DNA from: Sitta carolinensis
Lineage: Eukaryota > Chordata > Aves > Passeriformes > Sittidae
NCBI GenBank assembly: GCA_032173965.1
Contig: CM063290.1
Span: forward strand, 11,557,501 to 11,621,500
Length of the DNA stretch: 64,000 nucleotides
Reading direction: 5' to 3'
The position numbers and the translations under genes were made by a program. Below the pieces are notes generated by a model. That model did not search any database, had not been told where the DNA came from, and saw nothing but the letters and a program-made list of their open reading frames with translations. Shown piece after piece: positions 12,601 to 24,400 of the stretch. Position 1 is the stretch's first letter; each line of letters starts with the position of its first letter.

Positions 12601-15429
12601 AAAACCAGGTACAGGTCATCAAAAACAGTTTTTCAGAACTCTATTCACAGCTACAACAACAATACAGTCATTATTTAATGTCTACCTTGAACTTAATGGT
12701 GTAGTAGTGATCTGTTTCATAATTTGGGCTAGAAAGTCAAAAGCAAAAAAAAAAAACCAATCTGGACTGGCAAACTACATGTCCTAAGCAAAGGGGAAAA
12801 GAGTGTTAGCAGAGAAAATAAATTAAAGAAAAAAACACTTAAAAAAATTAACTATGATTGCACCATCACAATGGGAAATACCTCTGTGCATGCAACACAA
12901 TCAGTCAGCTTGTAAACTCTGAAACTAAGATAACAAGTGAAGCATCTCAAAGATGATAGAGGATGTTGCTGTGCTAAAATACTTGTAAAGAAATTCACAA
13001 CGGAAGAGAATAACTTTCTTACTCTGCATTGCTATGAATTACTTGCACTTTCGTCGTGGCTTGGATACCCATTAAGCCCCATTTTGCAAGGTGTTATTCA
13101 AACAACCACAGCCTGCCCCTAAGGCAAGGTCTGCACACCTCGGAAGTGGAGCATAAGAAAACAGGGTAGAGTTAACTAAAGCAAAGAGGTAAGAGGTCTT
13201 CGCATAATAATAAAAAAAACCGTGCTAATATTTTTGCTAATATCACAAGAGAGCTGTACAGTGCTATAAAACTACCTTCAATATTTCACTGTTTCTCTTT
13301 GAAGTGCCATGCATTAGCTTCTGTCAGAATCAGGAGTGGTGTAAGTCTCTGAGTCAGCACAACACACAAATATCAATCTGACTTTAAACGTGTGCTTACA
13401 TCCTTATGAGTTGTTTGCATTAGAGAAAACATAGGTATGAGGAAGGCAAAAGGCTTGGTCAATCTGTCAGAGTGACTTTAGATCAGAGGATCAAGGACGT
13501 GTAATTAGCTAACGACACTCTGTGCCACCGCTGTTGTAGTCTATGTTTCCACAGTCCTTCCACTTCCATAATTTTATAATCCTTTTTCTGGTTTACATCT
13601 CTGACCAGCTTGACCCCACAGTGTCACACAGGGCACAGCACTACACCTTTAGGGTTGTTGCCAAGAGTACACACCTGTCTCCTTAGGGCATGTTCTCCTT
13701 TTGAAGAAGGAGCAAGGAGATTTATCCTCCAGCAGGCCCATTCCACAGTCACCCTTTTACATGAGGAATATTTTGTTTTTATTGTGCATTTTTCGAGAAC
13801 ATAAACCCCAACTTTAATGAAAAATGAAAAATTGCAGCCAAGGAGACGGAATCTATTTTAGCATCCTGATTTGCAACAGACCCCATCTGGAGTGGTCAGG
13901 CTCATGTGGTGGCATGGGGTTAGCACCTGAAAAATAAGTTCAGTTGGAGATAACAATAGGAGATCATTCCCACAGACTGTCTTCCCTTTTAGCACAACAT
14001 CAGCAAATACAAAGACTACGCAACATTCGGTATCATTCATCAGAAGAGGGGAGGTAGGAAAGGACTCGGGCACCACATATGCATCAAGCACACTCCAGCA
14101 CAGCATCCACCTGTAAAGCCAAAACAGTTCAGCCAGGAAGATATAACAACACAATCACTGACTTCTAGTTCACTAAAGTTACAGCCTAGCATCCCTCCTC
14201 CATGGTCTGAGCACCACCCCACTTTTACCAGTAGCTTATCGTTCTCTTTACTGCTCCATGTTTCCAAAAGACACAAATAAAACATGTACACGTAGCACTA
14301 TGGTGAAAAGTCCATTATAGCTTTTCACTGAAAAGAGACTAGTGTGTGTACTGCTTCCACGTGCAGCCATAATTTATTCTATTTATTTATCATATTGTTC
14401 TTCAAAGCAGGGCAGAAAATGCTTTGAAGGGAGTCCAGACTTCTTTCCCAAAGATTCCCCTGTTGCCATGAGCTTGTCAGACAGCAACTTGCACACCAGA
14501 GTGTCATGGGAGGGAAGAGGCTACTGAGGCATAAACGGGTGCTACAACCATTAACAGCTTTTCCTTAGCAAGGCCATAAGGGAATTCAGGCTACTTCACT
14601 AACAGTGTTCCCCTAAGAACAGCCTTTCTCTTCAAGAGAACACCAAGCATTTGCACTGGAAGCTTGGACATTTTTCTCTTCTAGGAGCAAGATGTCACAC
14701 AGAAAACCCAATACAAGCATTAAGAAAGAATAATCTAAAAGACATCCCCATAAGCATCCAATTAGTTGCTTCTACAGATCTTAATAATAACAACAATAAC
14801 ACAGGATATTATTCCATAGGCATTTACCCAGTGATCTAGAGAGGGAAAGTAAGATTCATGGAAGAAACACACATAGCACAGAAGATATTTTAGGAAAACC
14901 ACTTTAAAAGCTTCAACAAGATTATCCTAAAACTCAGGGGTAATACCACACCAAACCAAGGCACACATGTACTTATTCCCCTCTTCAAATAGTGCTCAGG
15001 GGAACTGTTTAGGATCACAAATATCATTCAGAAACTCACCCCACTGCACTTCCTTCCCATCCTAGTGAAATGCTCTCTCTCCAACAGGTTAGGAGCTGAG
15101 AGAGGAGCTGGGAGTCACCTCAGGCCCCCCAACAGGAGCAGGCAGGAATTTCTCTTTGCATCTAATTACATCCCCATTCAAAACCACATTCAACACCCTG
15201 TACCAGAAAACCACTGTGACATTACTACAACCAGAAGCACAGCGTACAGAGAGATCTTACAGTGGGGCCAACCCTAGAGTTGTGTGGGGCCATTGGCACT
15301 CTGGGGAAGGTTATCCCCAGATCGGCCAGGTGGTAACAGAAGGCATAGTTGGCAGTTCCAAGTGGGATGAGAAAATACAGGGGTCCCCTACGAAGAAAAA
15401 GGATCTGAGTGGGCTGCAGGTGGGAAACA
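9679..15429. other. AT-rich non-coding DNA up to the CpG island
   Basis: The stretch holds one tetranucleotide microsatellite, several A-tracts (12745-12756 and 13212-13219, both followed by CC) and no recognisable transposon beyond the CR1 that precedes it. The minus-strand frames at 13858-14154 and 14040-14291 and the 15225-15524 minus frame reach 83-99 codons without familiar domains. If the island's gene runs leftward, its intron or downstream exons would lie here, but none could be identified. Confidence 0.4.
10985..11010 (+). repeat. (TAAA)n microsatellite
   Basis: About six tandem copies of TAAA ending in AAAAA. It is a simple tetranucleotide repeat in AT-rich DNA, not linked to a visible retroelement tail. 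Confidence 0.95.
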
Positions 15430-15440
15430 ATAATGAGGGT

Positions 15441-15446
15441 CACGTG
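15441..15446. promoter_or_regulatory. E-box CACGTG
   Basis: Palindromic CACGTG in the context GGTCACGTGCGAGG at the left edge of the island; this is the core site of MYC/MAX, USF and CLOCK-type bHLH factors. Further CACGTG sites lie at 15,479-15,484 and 16,392-16,397, so E-boxes sit near both ends of the island. Function is inferred from location only. Confidence 0.4.
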
Positions 15447-15483
15447 CGAGGTAGGAATCTCTGTGAGGACAAAGGACACACGT

Positions 15484-15539
15484 GGGGGCTCTGTGTGGGT
15501 GGGGGCTCCAGCGGGATTAAGCACAGGGTGGGGTGGGGG
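15484..15539 (+). promoter_or_regulatory. G-rich, potential G-quadruplex tract
   Basis: Repeated G-runs of three to five bases on the plus strand at 15,484-15,514 and again at 15,526-15,539. The first set has four runs with loops of about 8, 1 and 7 bases, near the usual quadruplex rule. G-quadruplex tracts are common at CpG-island promoters; folding is inferred, not shown. Confidence 0.4.
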
Positions 15540-15655
15540 CCAGGCCTCGGGTAGAGAGGGGCCAGGTTGGGAATCCAGCGGGCGGGGAAGCTGGGGCGGA
15601 GGGGACCCTGGTGCGGGGGATGCCCAGTTGAGGGGAGTCGGGGATGCGCGGCGGG

Positions 15656-15676
15656 GTCAGCACCGCGGACAGCGCC
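15656..15676 (+). promoter_or_regulatory. RE1/NRSE, REST (NRSF) binding site
   Basis: The 17 bases GTCAGCACCGCGGACAG satisfy every position of the RE1 pattern NTYAGMRCCNNRGMSAG, and the next four bases (CGCC) match the extended 21-base consensus, giving 19 of 21 identities with the canonical element. The two differences fall at the first base and at the variable tenth base. REST is a zinc-finger repressor that recruits coREST/HDAC and Sin3 complexes to silence neuronal genes in non-neural cells; its functional sites are often within or just downstream of promoters. The site lies in the left third of the CpG island, so the gene promoted here is plausibly neuron-restricted. The match is seen directly; binding and target identity are inferred. 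Confidence 0.8.
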
Positions 15677-16100
15677 CGGCCCATCCCGGCCACCTGTGCG
15701 CGGCGCCGGGGGCGGAGGCGGCGCGGGCAGAAACGGGGCCAGCCCGGGCCGAGCGGCGCCCGGGAGGCAGGCGAGGGCGGCGGGGACAAGGACGCGCGCT
15801 CCCCACCTGGGCTGTGGCTGGATCTCAGGCGCCTTCCACAGAGACACTGCAGCATATGCGAGCCTTTCTCCAGGAGAAGCCCGAGAATCCTCATGGATTT
15901 CACTTTGTGGCGCCCTCCTGCTCCTCGGAAAAGGGACCGGCGCCGGAGCGGCCGGCTCTCAGCGGCGGGGCGCCGGGCCCCCTCGCCGCCAAACTTCCCG
16001 GCCCATCGCCGCGGCCCCGCCGCGCCCGGGGGAGGGAGGGGGCCCCGCCGCCACTTCTCGGGACTTGTCCGCCGGCGGAGGGCCGGCCGTGCCGGGAAGC

Positions 16101-16126
16101 GGGGCGGGCTGGCTGGAAGGACGTCA
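16101..16126. promoter_or_regulatory. GC box next to CRE-like site
   Basis: GGGGCGGG (SP/KLF type, 16,101-16,108) is followed 11 bases later by GGACGTCA (16,119-16,126), whose reverse complement TGACGTCC is a one-mismatch CRE. Paired GC box and CRE are typical of proximal promoters. If this is the core promoter, a leftward transcript would start just left of it and pass the minus-strand donor at 15,807; a rightward one would pass the donors at 16,624/16,706. Confidence 0.45.
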
Positions 16127-16530
16127 AGCCCTAGAAACACGCGCGGCCGGCTCCCGGCCCTGCCCCCTGCCGGCACGGCCCCCGCCGGGGCGGGCAGCGC
16201 CGCCGGGACCCCCCCGCCGCCGGGACCGGCCGCTCCGGAGGCTCCGCTCCCGCGGCGGGGGCCCTGCCGCTGTCCCCCCGGTACCGGGGCCCGGTGCCGC
16301 CGCGCTCAAGTTCTGCGAGTCCCGGCGGGAGGAGACAGCCCCGCCGCCGGGCAGGGTCGGTGCCCGCGGGTGCCCCAGCGACGGAAGGCACCACGTGCGG
16401 GGGCACCGAGCGCGGCCCTGCCGGGGCTCCCGGGGGCTCGAACCGCGGCACCGGACCCGTGGCTGGGAAGAAGAGGCACTTCTGGTGTTAAATCAGCGGG
16501 TGCGGGTGCCCAGACAGGGGTGCTTCTTTA

Positions 16531-19500
16531 TGAACACGCTGTAAACGAGGGAGCCTCCCCGTCTTCCCACCTACAAACCCCAAGGCACCAGCCTCCTGCA
16601 AAGGACGCTCCATTGAAACTCAAGGTACCTTTTTTATCCATTTTTAAACTATCGCTGTTACAGTGCTGCAGACTCAAGTCTCAGTGTTGACGCTGCACAG
16701 AGAAAGGTAGGGCACATATTTCACATGCAAGGATGGTTAGGGAAAGATGCTCTCCTTAGATCTGTCTCCTATTCATGAAATTACACAAAAACCACAACAC
16801 AAGGCTGGAAAGCACAAGAGCACAGAAAAACTCCTTTGACAAAACAGTACTATCATATACAATAGCCGTTCAAAAGAACTCTTTCACCTGAGTAAACTCT
16901 AATAGTGCACTAAAAAGCAGCTCCCTCTGGGACAAATAGGAACTCAGCACAAGGGCGGATTTCTAACTGAATTACCTTGTGCAGGATTACCTACGCACGT
17001 ACCACCTTTCAAAGCCTTCTCTGCTTTTGTTTCTCACAATATCTGGAAGAAGTGACCAGGTGTCTCTGGCCAGCTCACAAGATGGAAATTTTTCCAGAGA
17101 CTGTGCTCTAGGATGTAATAGGCTTCTGGCCAGCACTTCAGTAGAATGCAAGAGTGGGGACACAGACTTCGATCTTAATACCCAGATCAGAGTACTGCGG
17201 CACATAAACCAGGCATAACAAAAGAAATACTGTTTAGGTGTGAGAATCTATCAAGCGTGTGTGGCAAAAGTAATATTTTTGAGAGCATCTGGACTCTTTC
17301 GTGCCCTCAATATACTCCACAGTTTCAGTTTTACTCTTGAATAGAAAAGGGGAAAAAAAAACCACCAAAAATGCAGTTAAAATGCTAAATGTTTCATGAA
17401 ATGGTAGCTCTTATTTTCCAGTCAACTCTACTCCATATGCTGAAAAACAGCACTTAACTAGAAGCAAAGCCAGTAGCGTACAGTTCATGACTGTTAAAAG
17501 GATGGAAGATATTACTAACATCCCTGGGATTCATGCTAAACTCGGTTTTTGTTGTCTGCTGTGACTTAGGCTGAAAAATTATCACTCTGTTTTAATTTAT
17601 AAGCTGTTTTTGACAGGACCTTGCACATGCACCAGGTCACAGCAAAAAGCTTAATGAACCTGCCCTTCTCCATGTCTCCAGTTACTCAGGATCACTGCTC
17701 CATTGCACTCCTCAGCAAGTCCTGCTCCACAGCCATCATGAAAAACTAGGGTGCCATGTCAGGGCAGATACCAAACTAAGACTACAGTTGTTACCTCCCC
17801 CCTTCACCCAGAGGTGTCCTTCAGTCCTCTGTTACAGCTGATCACAAGAGAGCAAGCCTGTAGCCCTTCTGGAACAAGGCCAGATGGAGTTTGCACAGTA
17901 AAGCCCTAAAACAGAACTGGTGGTTCTCCAATACTTCAGTAATAGCACAAAAAATAATAGTTTTCTTTCTGCAAATGCTTCAGCAGCATGTTTGAGATGA
18001 GAACAATTCTGGATCCAGCCAATCAAGGACAGTACAGTGAGATCCAAAGTCAGGGTGCCCTCCTTGCTTAGCAGCCAACATGGAGCTGTAAATGACGGGC
18101 TCTCATTTAGAGATGCCGGGACTGAAGTGAAGCACTAGATAGGAGTTGCACTTAGATGTTATACATATCAAGCTAGCATGGGAATGGTCAGATTTATCCC
18201 ATGAACATGCAAGGGCAAGTGTCTTGTACACAATATAGATGTTTATAAGAGTAAAAAGTGAAGATGCAACAGGTAGCTTCAGAATTTTGAGACCTCTGTT
18301 CATTAAACTATTACAGTTGATCCTGGGAAATCTACTCAAAATAACCCATAAAACCACTAATAAAATAATGCCCATTTCTTTGGGGAGTTTCCATCACCTT
18401 GCAGCAAGTCTGATAATCCAGCCTTTGTGGGGCACGCTCTAAGGGGCACATTCCTGACTCACTTTAGAGGAAAGGAGGGCAGACTCGAACCAGTGAAAAG
18501 AATGAATATTACCTGACATTTACAAATAAGGGCCGAAAGGACTGCAACGAGCACGTGCTCTTTCAAACTGAGTAGGTTTAAGTAAGTTTAGACAGCAAAA
18601 TGGAAGCATAAAAATGGCAAAGGAAGAACTGTGATGCATATGACTCAAGTGTTTACTGAGTATTTTGTGGCATGTAATATCATGTACCCAATTAGGTAAA
18701 TCTTAGCCCAGTAAACAAAGCTTAAAGAATATGAAAAGATAAATGGAGCTGACATAAATTGAGACATTGCTAGATGTGTTAACTCATTTTAATCTGAAAA
18801 CAAGGTAAACCAAAATAAAATTTATTTCAGTGCAGAGGGACAGCATGTACCCAAACAATACTTCAGTGGGACACAGTGATGCATAAATCTCACTATGGCT
18901 CCACTGATGAGCTCGCACTACTAATAGTAATGCAAATAACATCTCCAAAGTTACAGTGAAAATGCTACAGATATTTAAATTTTTAGCCGCTGGTAAACAC
19001 AGGTATTAGAAATGATAGTGTGCCTGAATAAAAGCAGGGATTGCATTTGCTGGAATACAAAGAAAGCTGTGAAAGCCTCATTGAGGTCAGAAGACATTTA
19101 CAGGGAACACAGTGTCACGTGTGTTTCTCCCTTATTAAATTAAAATGCCATTGGCCTTCTGAAGCACTGAACAGAAACGAGAATATGTTTAGGATTATGG
19201 AATTTAAATTAATACCTTCTACTAAAAAGAGGAATGTACTGCACTCTGATCAGAGAAAAATAAGGTGATTTAGCCGACAAGGCTCTTTGCTAGGTATTAA
19301 AATAGCATAATGTGTATGACTTCACTAGGTACAAAAGCCAAAAAAGAAAAAAATCTACAAAAGAAGAGACTAACCAGGAAAGGTAATTTCCTTGTGTTCA
19401 TTCATACAAAGGCAGTAATAATCTTTCAAGGTGTAGGGTCTGCGCCCTTCTGTTTTCACCCATACTGACTGGTAGTTCTTTGAATACTGTCATGGGTACA

Positions 19501-20049
19501 CAAACAGCTTGTGCAGGTGTGTTATTTCTGGTTGGTTGGGTTGTGTTTCTGCAAGTCTCTGCCTTTGTTGTATTTTCTGGCCGAACACAGGCGGATATGA
19601 TGAGAAAGGGCCCATTAAGCTTAAGAGCTTTGTCCAAGCTGGTGCTGATGCAGAGCTTGGACCTTGTCGCTCTGTCTGTAAATTTACAAAACTCCTTGCA
19701 CTTAGTGCTCCTTTCTCAAAGCTCACTCCGTGGGCCTGTATGTGATCAGTGACTGTATATTCTTCAGTGGTGGCAGAGAACCATGCCACCACACCTCTCC
19801 TTGCAAGAGCAAACTCTACCAAAATGGGCCAAGCCCTTTTCAGTGCAAGCCACTGTTGCCATTGCACACTCTGGGTATTTCTGCTTACCCTTTCCCCCTT
19901 CTTTATGAAGCAGAGCACTGCTGGCAAGGAGAGATGATGGGGTCTGCTTCAGGGACATACCAGCCACATACAGCTCCTGCTGCACCCAGCTCCACCAAAG
20001 CACAACACAATCCCAACAGAGACAGTGGGAACTGCAGCACAAAGTTGAG
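16531..20049. other. non-coding DNA right of the CpG island
   Basis: There is no recognisable repeat or exon apart from the plus-strand donor candidates immediately after the island. A perfect 12-base palindrome with an E-box lies at 18,549-18,560. From 19,480 to 20,074 several frames on both strands stay open for 80-145 codons; their peptides are unfamiliar and mutually overlapping, which points to local base composition rather than coding. Confidence 0.45.
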
Positions 20050-20125
20050 GGGGTTGCTGAAGGTCACACAATAAATTTGTGGACAAGTAGGGAATCATCT
20101 GTCAGTCCTCATTCTTGTGATTTAA
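20050..20125 (-). repeat. possible MIR/CORE-SINE-like relic
   Basis: GCTGAAGGTCACACAATAAA and following bases resemble, in antisense, the amniote MIR/CORE-SINE segment AAGGTCACACAGCAAGT..GGCAGAG..GGAAT, ending near TCAGTCCTCATTCTTGTGAT. Identity is low and the segment short, so this could be chance similarity. Confidence 0.3.
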
Positions 20126-20251
20126 TGAGAGGATTAGCCTCTTCCTGATCAGGATAAAATTACACTCATTGTAAGGCAAAGATTCTGCTGGAAACTCTAC
20201 CATGGATAAAGTACACCACATACCTTCTGAAAGCAAATAGAAAGGGAGACC

Positions 20252-20269
20252 AAAAAAAAAAAAAAAAAA
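20252..20269 (+). repeat. A18 homopolymer
   Basis: An 18-base A tract followed by CC and a second A6 run. No retrocopy sequence is visible upstream, so it is listed as a simple repeat only. Confidence 0.9.
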
Positions 20270-21109
20270 CCAAAAAAGAAAGACGGAGCTTGATTTTGGA
20301 CATCAGACAAGAAGGATTAATTTCTTAGTTGCTTTTCTGAACAAGAGTGAGCAGAAACCACTGACTCCAGGTCCTGCTGGAGACACTGACTTGGTAAAAT
20401 CTCAGCACCTCTGAGCTCACCAAATCAGGTTCCAGAGCAAAAGAAACGATGTCCCATAGCCTTGATCATTTAATGGGTTTATCCTCAGACACATAAAAAG
20501 CTTATAGTAATGAGCACTCAGGAGCTGAATTTCCTGACATTAAGAAGAAATCTAATATTACATGTAAAGAAGGCTTTGTGTATCAAATGTCTCCAGTCTG
20601 AATTAGGAAGAAGTGGTTGTTCTGAATATTTTTCAGTAGAATGACACTTCCTCAGAATCTGAACTGCTGGGGCATCTCCAAATGTTTTGGCAGTAGTATG
20701 AGCAGCTCAAAGCAGGTATTCTGGAAAAAAGGCAGCCAGACACTGCTCCTTCCACCCACTTCCACTGTCCAGCAGATGCCCTCATCTACAGGGTGTTTCA
20801 CAATGTGCTTAAGAACCCTTGATAGATTTCTCCCCAGCAAATTTTTATACTCCTTTTTGGAAACCGGTAATACCATTGGCCTTCTCACTATCTTTTGCCA
20901 AGGAGTTCTCCAGGTTAATCTTGTGGCAGGAAAAACTTTTATTAGTTTAAAACTCCTTCTTGATAGCTCCATTTAATGCTCATCTTAACTTACAAGATTA
21001 TATTGTGAAATAGTAATTTTATGTTCTCCATAACAGTCATGGTTTTATACATCTGTTGTATTTCCTTCCTCAATTGTTTCATCTCTGAAGGCACCTGAAA
21101 ATGCCTAAT

Positions 21110-21400
21110 CTGTTCCATCATTCCCTGGGCAGCCACTATTCTTCACGCACCACTGACCTTATCACTGTTTCCTGTGCCTTTCTAGTTCTATCACATCTTT
21201 TCTGAGACAGGATAACTGGAGCTGCACACAGTACTCAAGGTGCGAGTGCTCCAGGGATTTCTAGCACAGCAGGATGATAGCTCCTATTTGCTTTCTGTAC
21301 CTTTTCCAATAATTTCTGCTTGAATCTGCTGAGCTAGCACTTCCAGAGAGATTCACACTTTCTCTGTGGACTTCTTCCAGAAGAAATGGACCCCAGTAGC
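21110..21400 (-). repeat. ancient CR1/L3-type LINE fragment (RT C-terminal region)
   Basis: The reverse complement contains TTGAGTACTGTGTGCAGCTC, then CAGTTATCCTGTCTCAGAAA and AGATGTGATAGAACTAGAAA, the order found in old amniote CR1/L3 elements. It corresponds to the conserved LEYCVQFW.P...KDI region at the end of the reverse-transcriptase domain and the sequence just after it. Upstream in the element (plus 21,240-21,400) weaker similarity continues through the preceding part of the domain. The copy is full of stops and indels and is non-functional. Age is inferred from divergence. Confidence 0.7.
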
Positions 21401-21423
21401 ACCCCTGACCCCAAGTGACCATA

Positions 21424-21478
21424 ATTTATATATACACATATATAATATTGATATACACACACACACACCCCATATATT
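21424..21478. repeat. (TA)n/(CA)n compound microsatellite
   Basis: Alternating TATATA blocks lead into seven AC units at 21,455-21,468, followed by CCCATATATTT. It is a typical alternating purine-pyrimidine simple repeat and likely length-polymorphic. It lies directly beside the ancient CR1 fragment. Confidence 0.9.
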
Positions 21479-24400
21479 TGGGTCTCATCAGTAGGTGCAC
21501 TCCTTCCCATTTATATTGTTCTTAGTTCAGCAGATGCTCCATATCAGATGCTCCTTCTGCAGCTCTTTTGTGTGCACTTCTGTTTCTCTTACTCCAAAGA
21601 TTTGACCCTTCTTCATCCCCTCACACTTCAAGATCATTCAGGAGCATGTCCAGGACTGCACAGCTCAGTCCCTCTTCACTGGCAATTTCCCCACTGATGA
21701 GAACTGCCCTATTTTCTTTAAGAGGAAACAGACAGTGAGGAATCATCTTAGAAATCCAGACTTCTGTCTCACCTTTACCCAGCTGCTAAAGGAACATTGA
21801 GGAATTTGGGGCGATGTTCCCACGCCAAAAGCCATGCAGCCCCTTACCCACATGACCAAAGCTGAGTGCCAGCCCCCCATAGGATGGCTGCTGTGATTTT
21901 TTGTAGGTGTAATTCATGGCAGACCTCCAGATGTTGCCACATTTGTCATTTGAACCCAAGAGCTGCAGAAGCACCTTCTAGGTGCACCCCTTTGGTTCAA
22001 GTCCCCTGCCAGCTGTGGTTGCTATTTCACATCTGCAGCCCTTCCAAGGGAAAAGATGCTGCAAGGCAGAAGATCTCCCCCTCCTGCCGATCCCGCCAGG
22101 CTCAGAGGTTATGAGAGAGGAAAGCAGATTAAAGGGCTGTAATGCAGCCAGCACAGGGAAAATCTGACCCACAGGGCTCCAGTAATTGAGGTTATTAATC
22201 CACGGTAGGTAATCATGGCTTTGCCTGAGGCATGACCCAAGTCTTGAGGGCAGCAGATCACAGCTGAGCTAGGTGTTGGAGGTGGGCAGCAAGCCAGCCT
22301 GCTGGCCAGCAGACCTCCTGGGTTCTGGCCACCCACAGCCCCTTGGCTCCTCTGCTTTCAGCAGGCAGCCACCAAGGCAAAGCCAGAGCTGGAATAGGTG
22401 CAGCCTCCAAATTCAGGATGTGCTCTTGACTTGCCCCCCAGTTCTCTGCATGAAACACGAACAACTGGCAGGCCGCTTTCCTCACCTAGGAGTGTGACCA
22501 ATCCGTCCACCTCACAGGGAAGAGCTGTCAGGCTTGACAAAGGTGATTTTCTGAGGGTAAAAGTACAACAGACCAACCATGCAAGAAACCATCTCCCCCT
22601 TCCCCTCCAGAAAACTCACTCCTAATGTTCCAGAGGGCATCTGAGGTTGGGAGCAGCATCTGTGGAAGCACGAGCCTCCCCATCTGCCTGCTTCCAGTGA
22701 CACAGAGCCTTTTACCGTTGTCTAGACCTGAAGTGTATTTATTCTGGCATGCTAATACATCATATGTGGCACAGCCTCCTCAAGACAAGCAAGTAAATAC
22801 TTGCCTAACTGCCTGCCTTGGGAATGATGGTACAAGAAACGCTTTCTGCTCCAATTCACAACTGCTCCAATGACAGGAAAGCCACTATCAGGACACCACA
22901 GTTCAGACCCTCACTCATTAAGTGGCCACCATGGCTGAAGAGTGCACAGAGACATCTGAAACATTTCTCTGGAAAGACCATTATTCTGGAACATGCAATT
23001 CCCAGTGCCTGCAGTGTAGCACAGCTAAGGTTCTTTATCAGACCTACACACAGACTTGTTCCTGCTGGTTCTGAAAGGAAGAAAATGACAAAAGCCAGGT
23101 ATTAAATAATAATATTACAGCACAGTTATAAAGGGTCTATGTAAGTAAAGGAAAATTAATGTTTCAAAAGATTTGAAGACAGGCTGTACAAGACCTTTAT
23201 AAGAGCCACTCTTGAAATTCTGGATTGTTAGGACACAACTTCCTACTGCATATATTTTTTACCAAGTGAACTTAAGTTAAGAAGACTTTTTGTCTAGAAA
23301 ATTTCCTTTTCTGAGACTCATGTAGTGTAGTCCTCACCAGAATGCAGGAGATCTAAAAAGAAAAAAAAAAATCTGTCTCTTTCTCAGAGCACACTATTAT
23401 TTTGGGGCAGTGGTAAAAATAAAATAAAAAATTAACATGTTATTTTCCTTAAAATTACATTTTTCTCAAGTATCTCAACTTTGCTGAAGTATTTTGGCAA
23501 TATTATGAAAAAGAATTGCAAGGAAAGGCTTCGACCTTATCAAAACAAAACATTTCTGTAAGATTCTCAGACAAAGTCAGACAACTGAGGAATACCAGAA
23601 ATGTTTCGCTGACAGTGGTGTGAACAGAGAGGAACTTGACCCATTCCCCATTAGGCCACGAGTCCCCCACTGCTCTGCAGCCCCCTGGACATGGATATAC
23701 ACGTCCCACACACTGGCTTCATGGGACAGAGATTGTTTGCTGTTCATAGTTTCAGTACAAATGGTGAAGGCAGTTGATGTGACCAGGCTCAGACACTGCC
23801 AGCTACAAGGCGGAACCACTTTCTCTACCCTCTGCTGTAAGAGAAAACCCAAACTGGAGTAGCACATTTTGGGTTCCTTTTTGCATTTGACTCATGGTCC
23901 AAAACCTTCAAAGGTCTCTATTGTTAGCTTTTCTCTACAGCCATTAGAACCAGGAAATCTAAACATGCCAAGTTACCATTCTTACATAATGGCCCAGGGA
24001 TTTAAGAAAGGCCCCAAATCTTCTTAAAGTTAGCAACACCAGTTTGCAATAACCACACCAGTGACAGGTAACATGGCTGGCTCCCAGGAACAGGAATCAT
24101 TGCTGACATGTGACACGCTCAGTAATGGCCTTACCCTGCTTTTGCTGAAAACACAGCGTGCCAGCCCACAGGCAGCTCAGAGTGATTATCAGCCCCTGGA
24201 GAACTCTGCTCCCCTATAAGTAAAAATCCTCCTTTCCTCAGCAGCTCAAGATATTTCATTTAAGATGGAATAAAAATTCTAGCAAATCTCATTCCGAAAC
24301 ATGCATAATCTGGCAAATTAGGGAGGAATAAGAAGGGTTCAAGTCAAAGATGAAGCACTATTATGTGAATATTGCTGTGGAACATAGCAAGAAAAAGGAA

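Larger units (their letters stand above)
15430..16530. promoter_or_regulatory. CpG island, likely promoter/first exon of an unidentified gene
   Basis: From about 15,430 the CpG dinucleotide, nearly absent elsewhere in the window, becomes very frequent, and GC content rises to an estimated 70-80 percent between 15,650 and 16,480. Visible promoter-type words include GC boxes (GGGGCGGG at 16,101-16,108; GGGGCGGAG near 15,706), CACGTG E-boxes and a CRE-like GACGTC. There is no obvious TATA box, as expected for a CpG-island promoter. Candidate splice donors exist in both directions: plus at about 16,624 (AACTCAAG|GTACCT) and 16,706 (AGAAAG|GTAGGG); minus at 15,807 (CAGCCCAG|GTGGGG) and 15,694 (CGCACAG|GTGGCC). 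Long frames here reflect GC richness and match no protein I recognise. The first exon may be untranslated. The gene and its direction are not determined. Confidence 0.85.

Noticed and set aside
15409..16690. Long overlapping frames of 135-348 codons on both strands in the CpG island
   Set aside because: Stops are AT-rich and therefore rare in such GC-rich DNA; frames overlap on both strands, are Ala/Gly/Pro/Arg-rich and match no family recognised.
19480..20074. Dense open frames on both strands (up to 145 codons)
   Set aside because: Mutually overlapping, unfamiliar peptides without splice signals; best explained by base composition.
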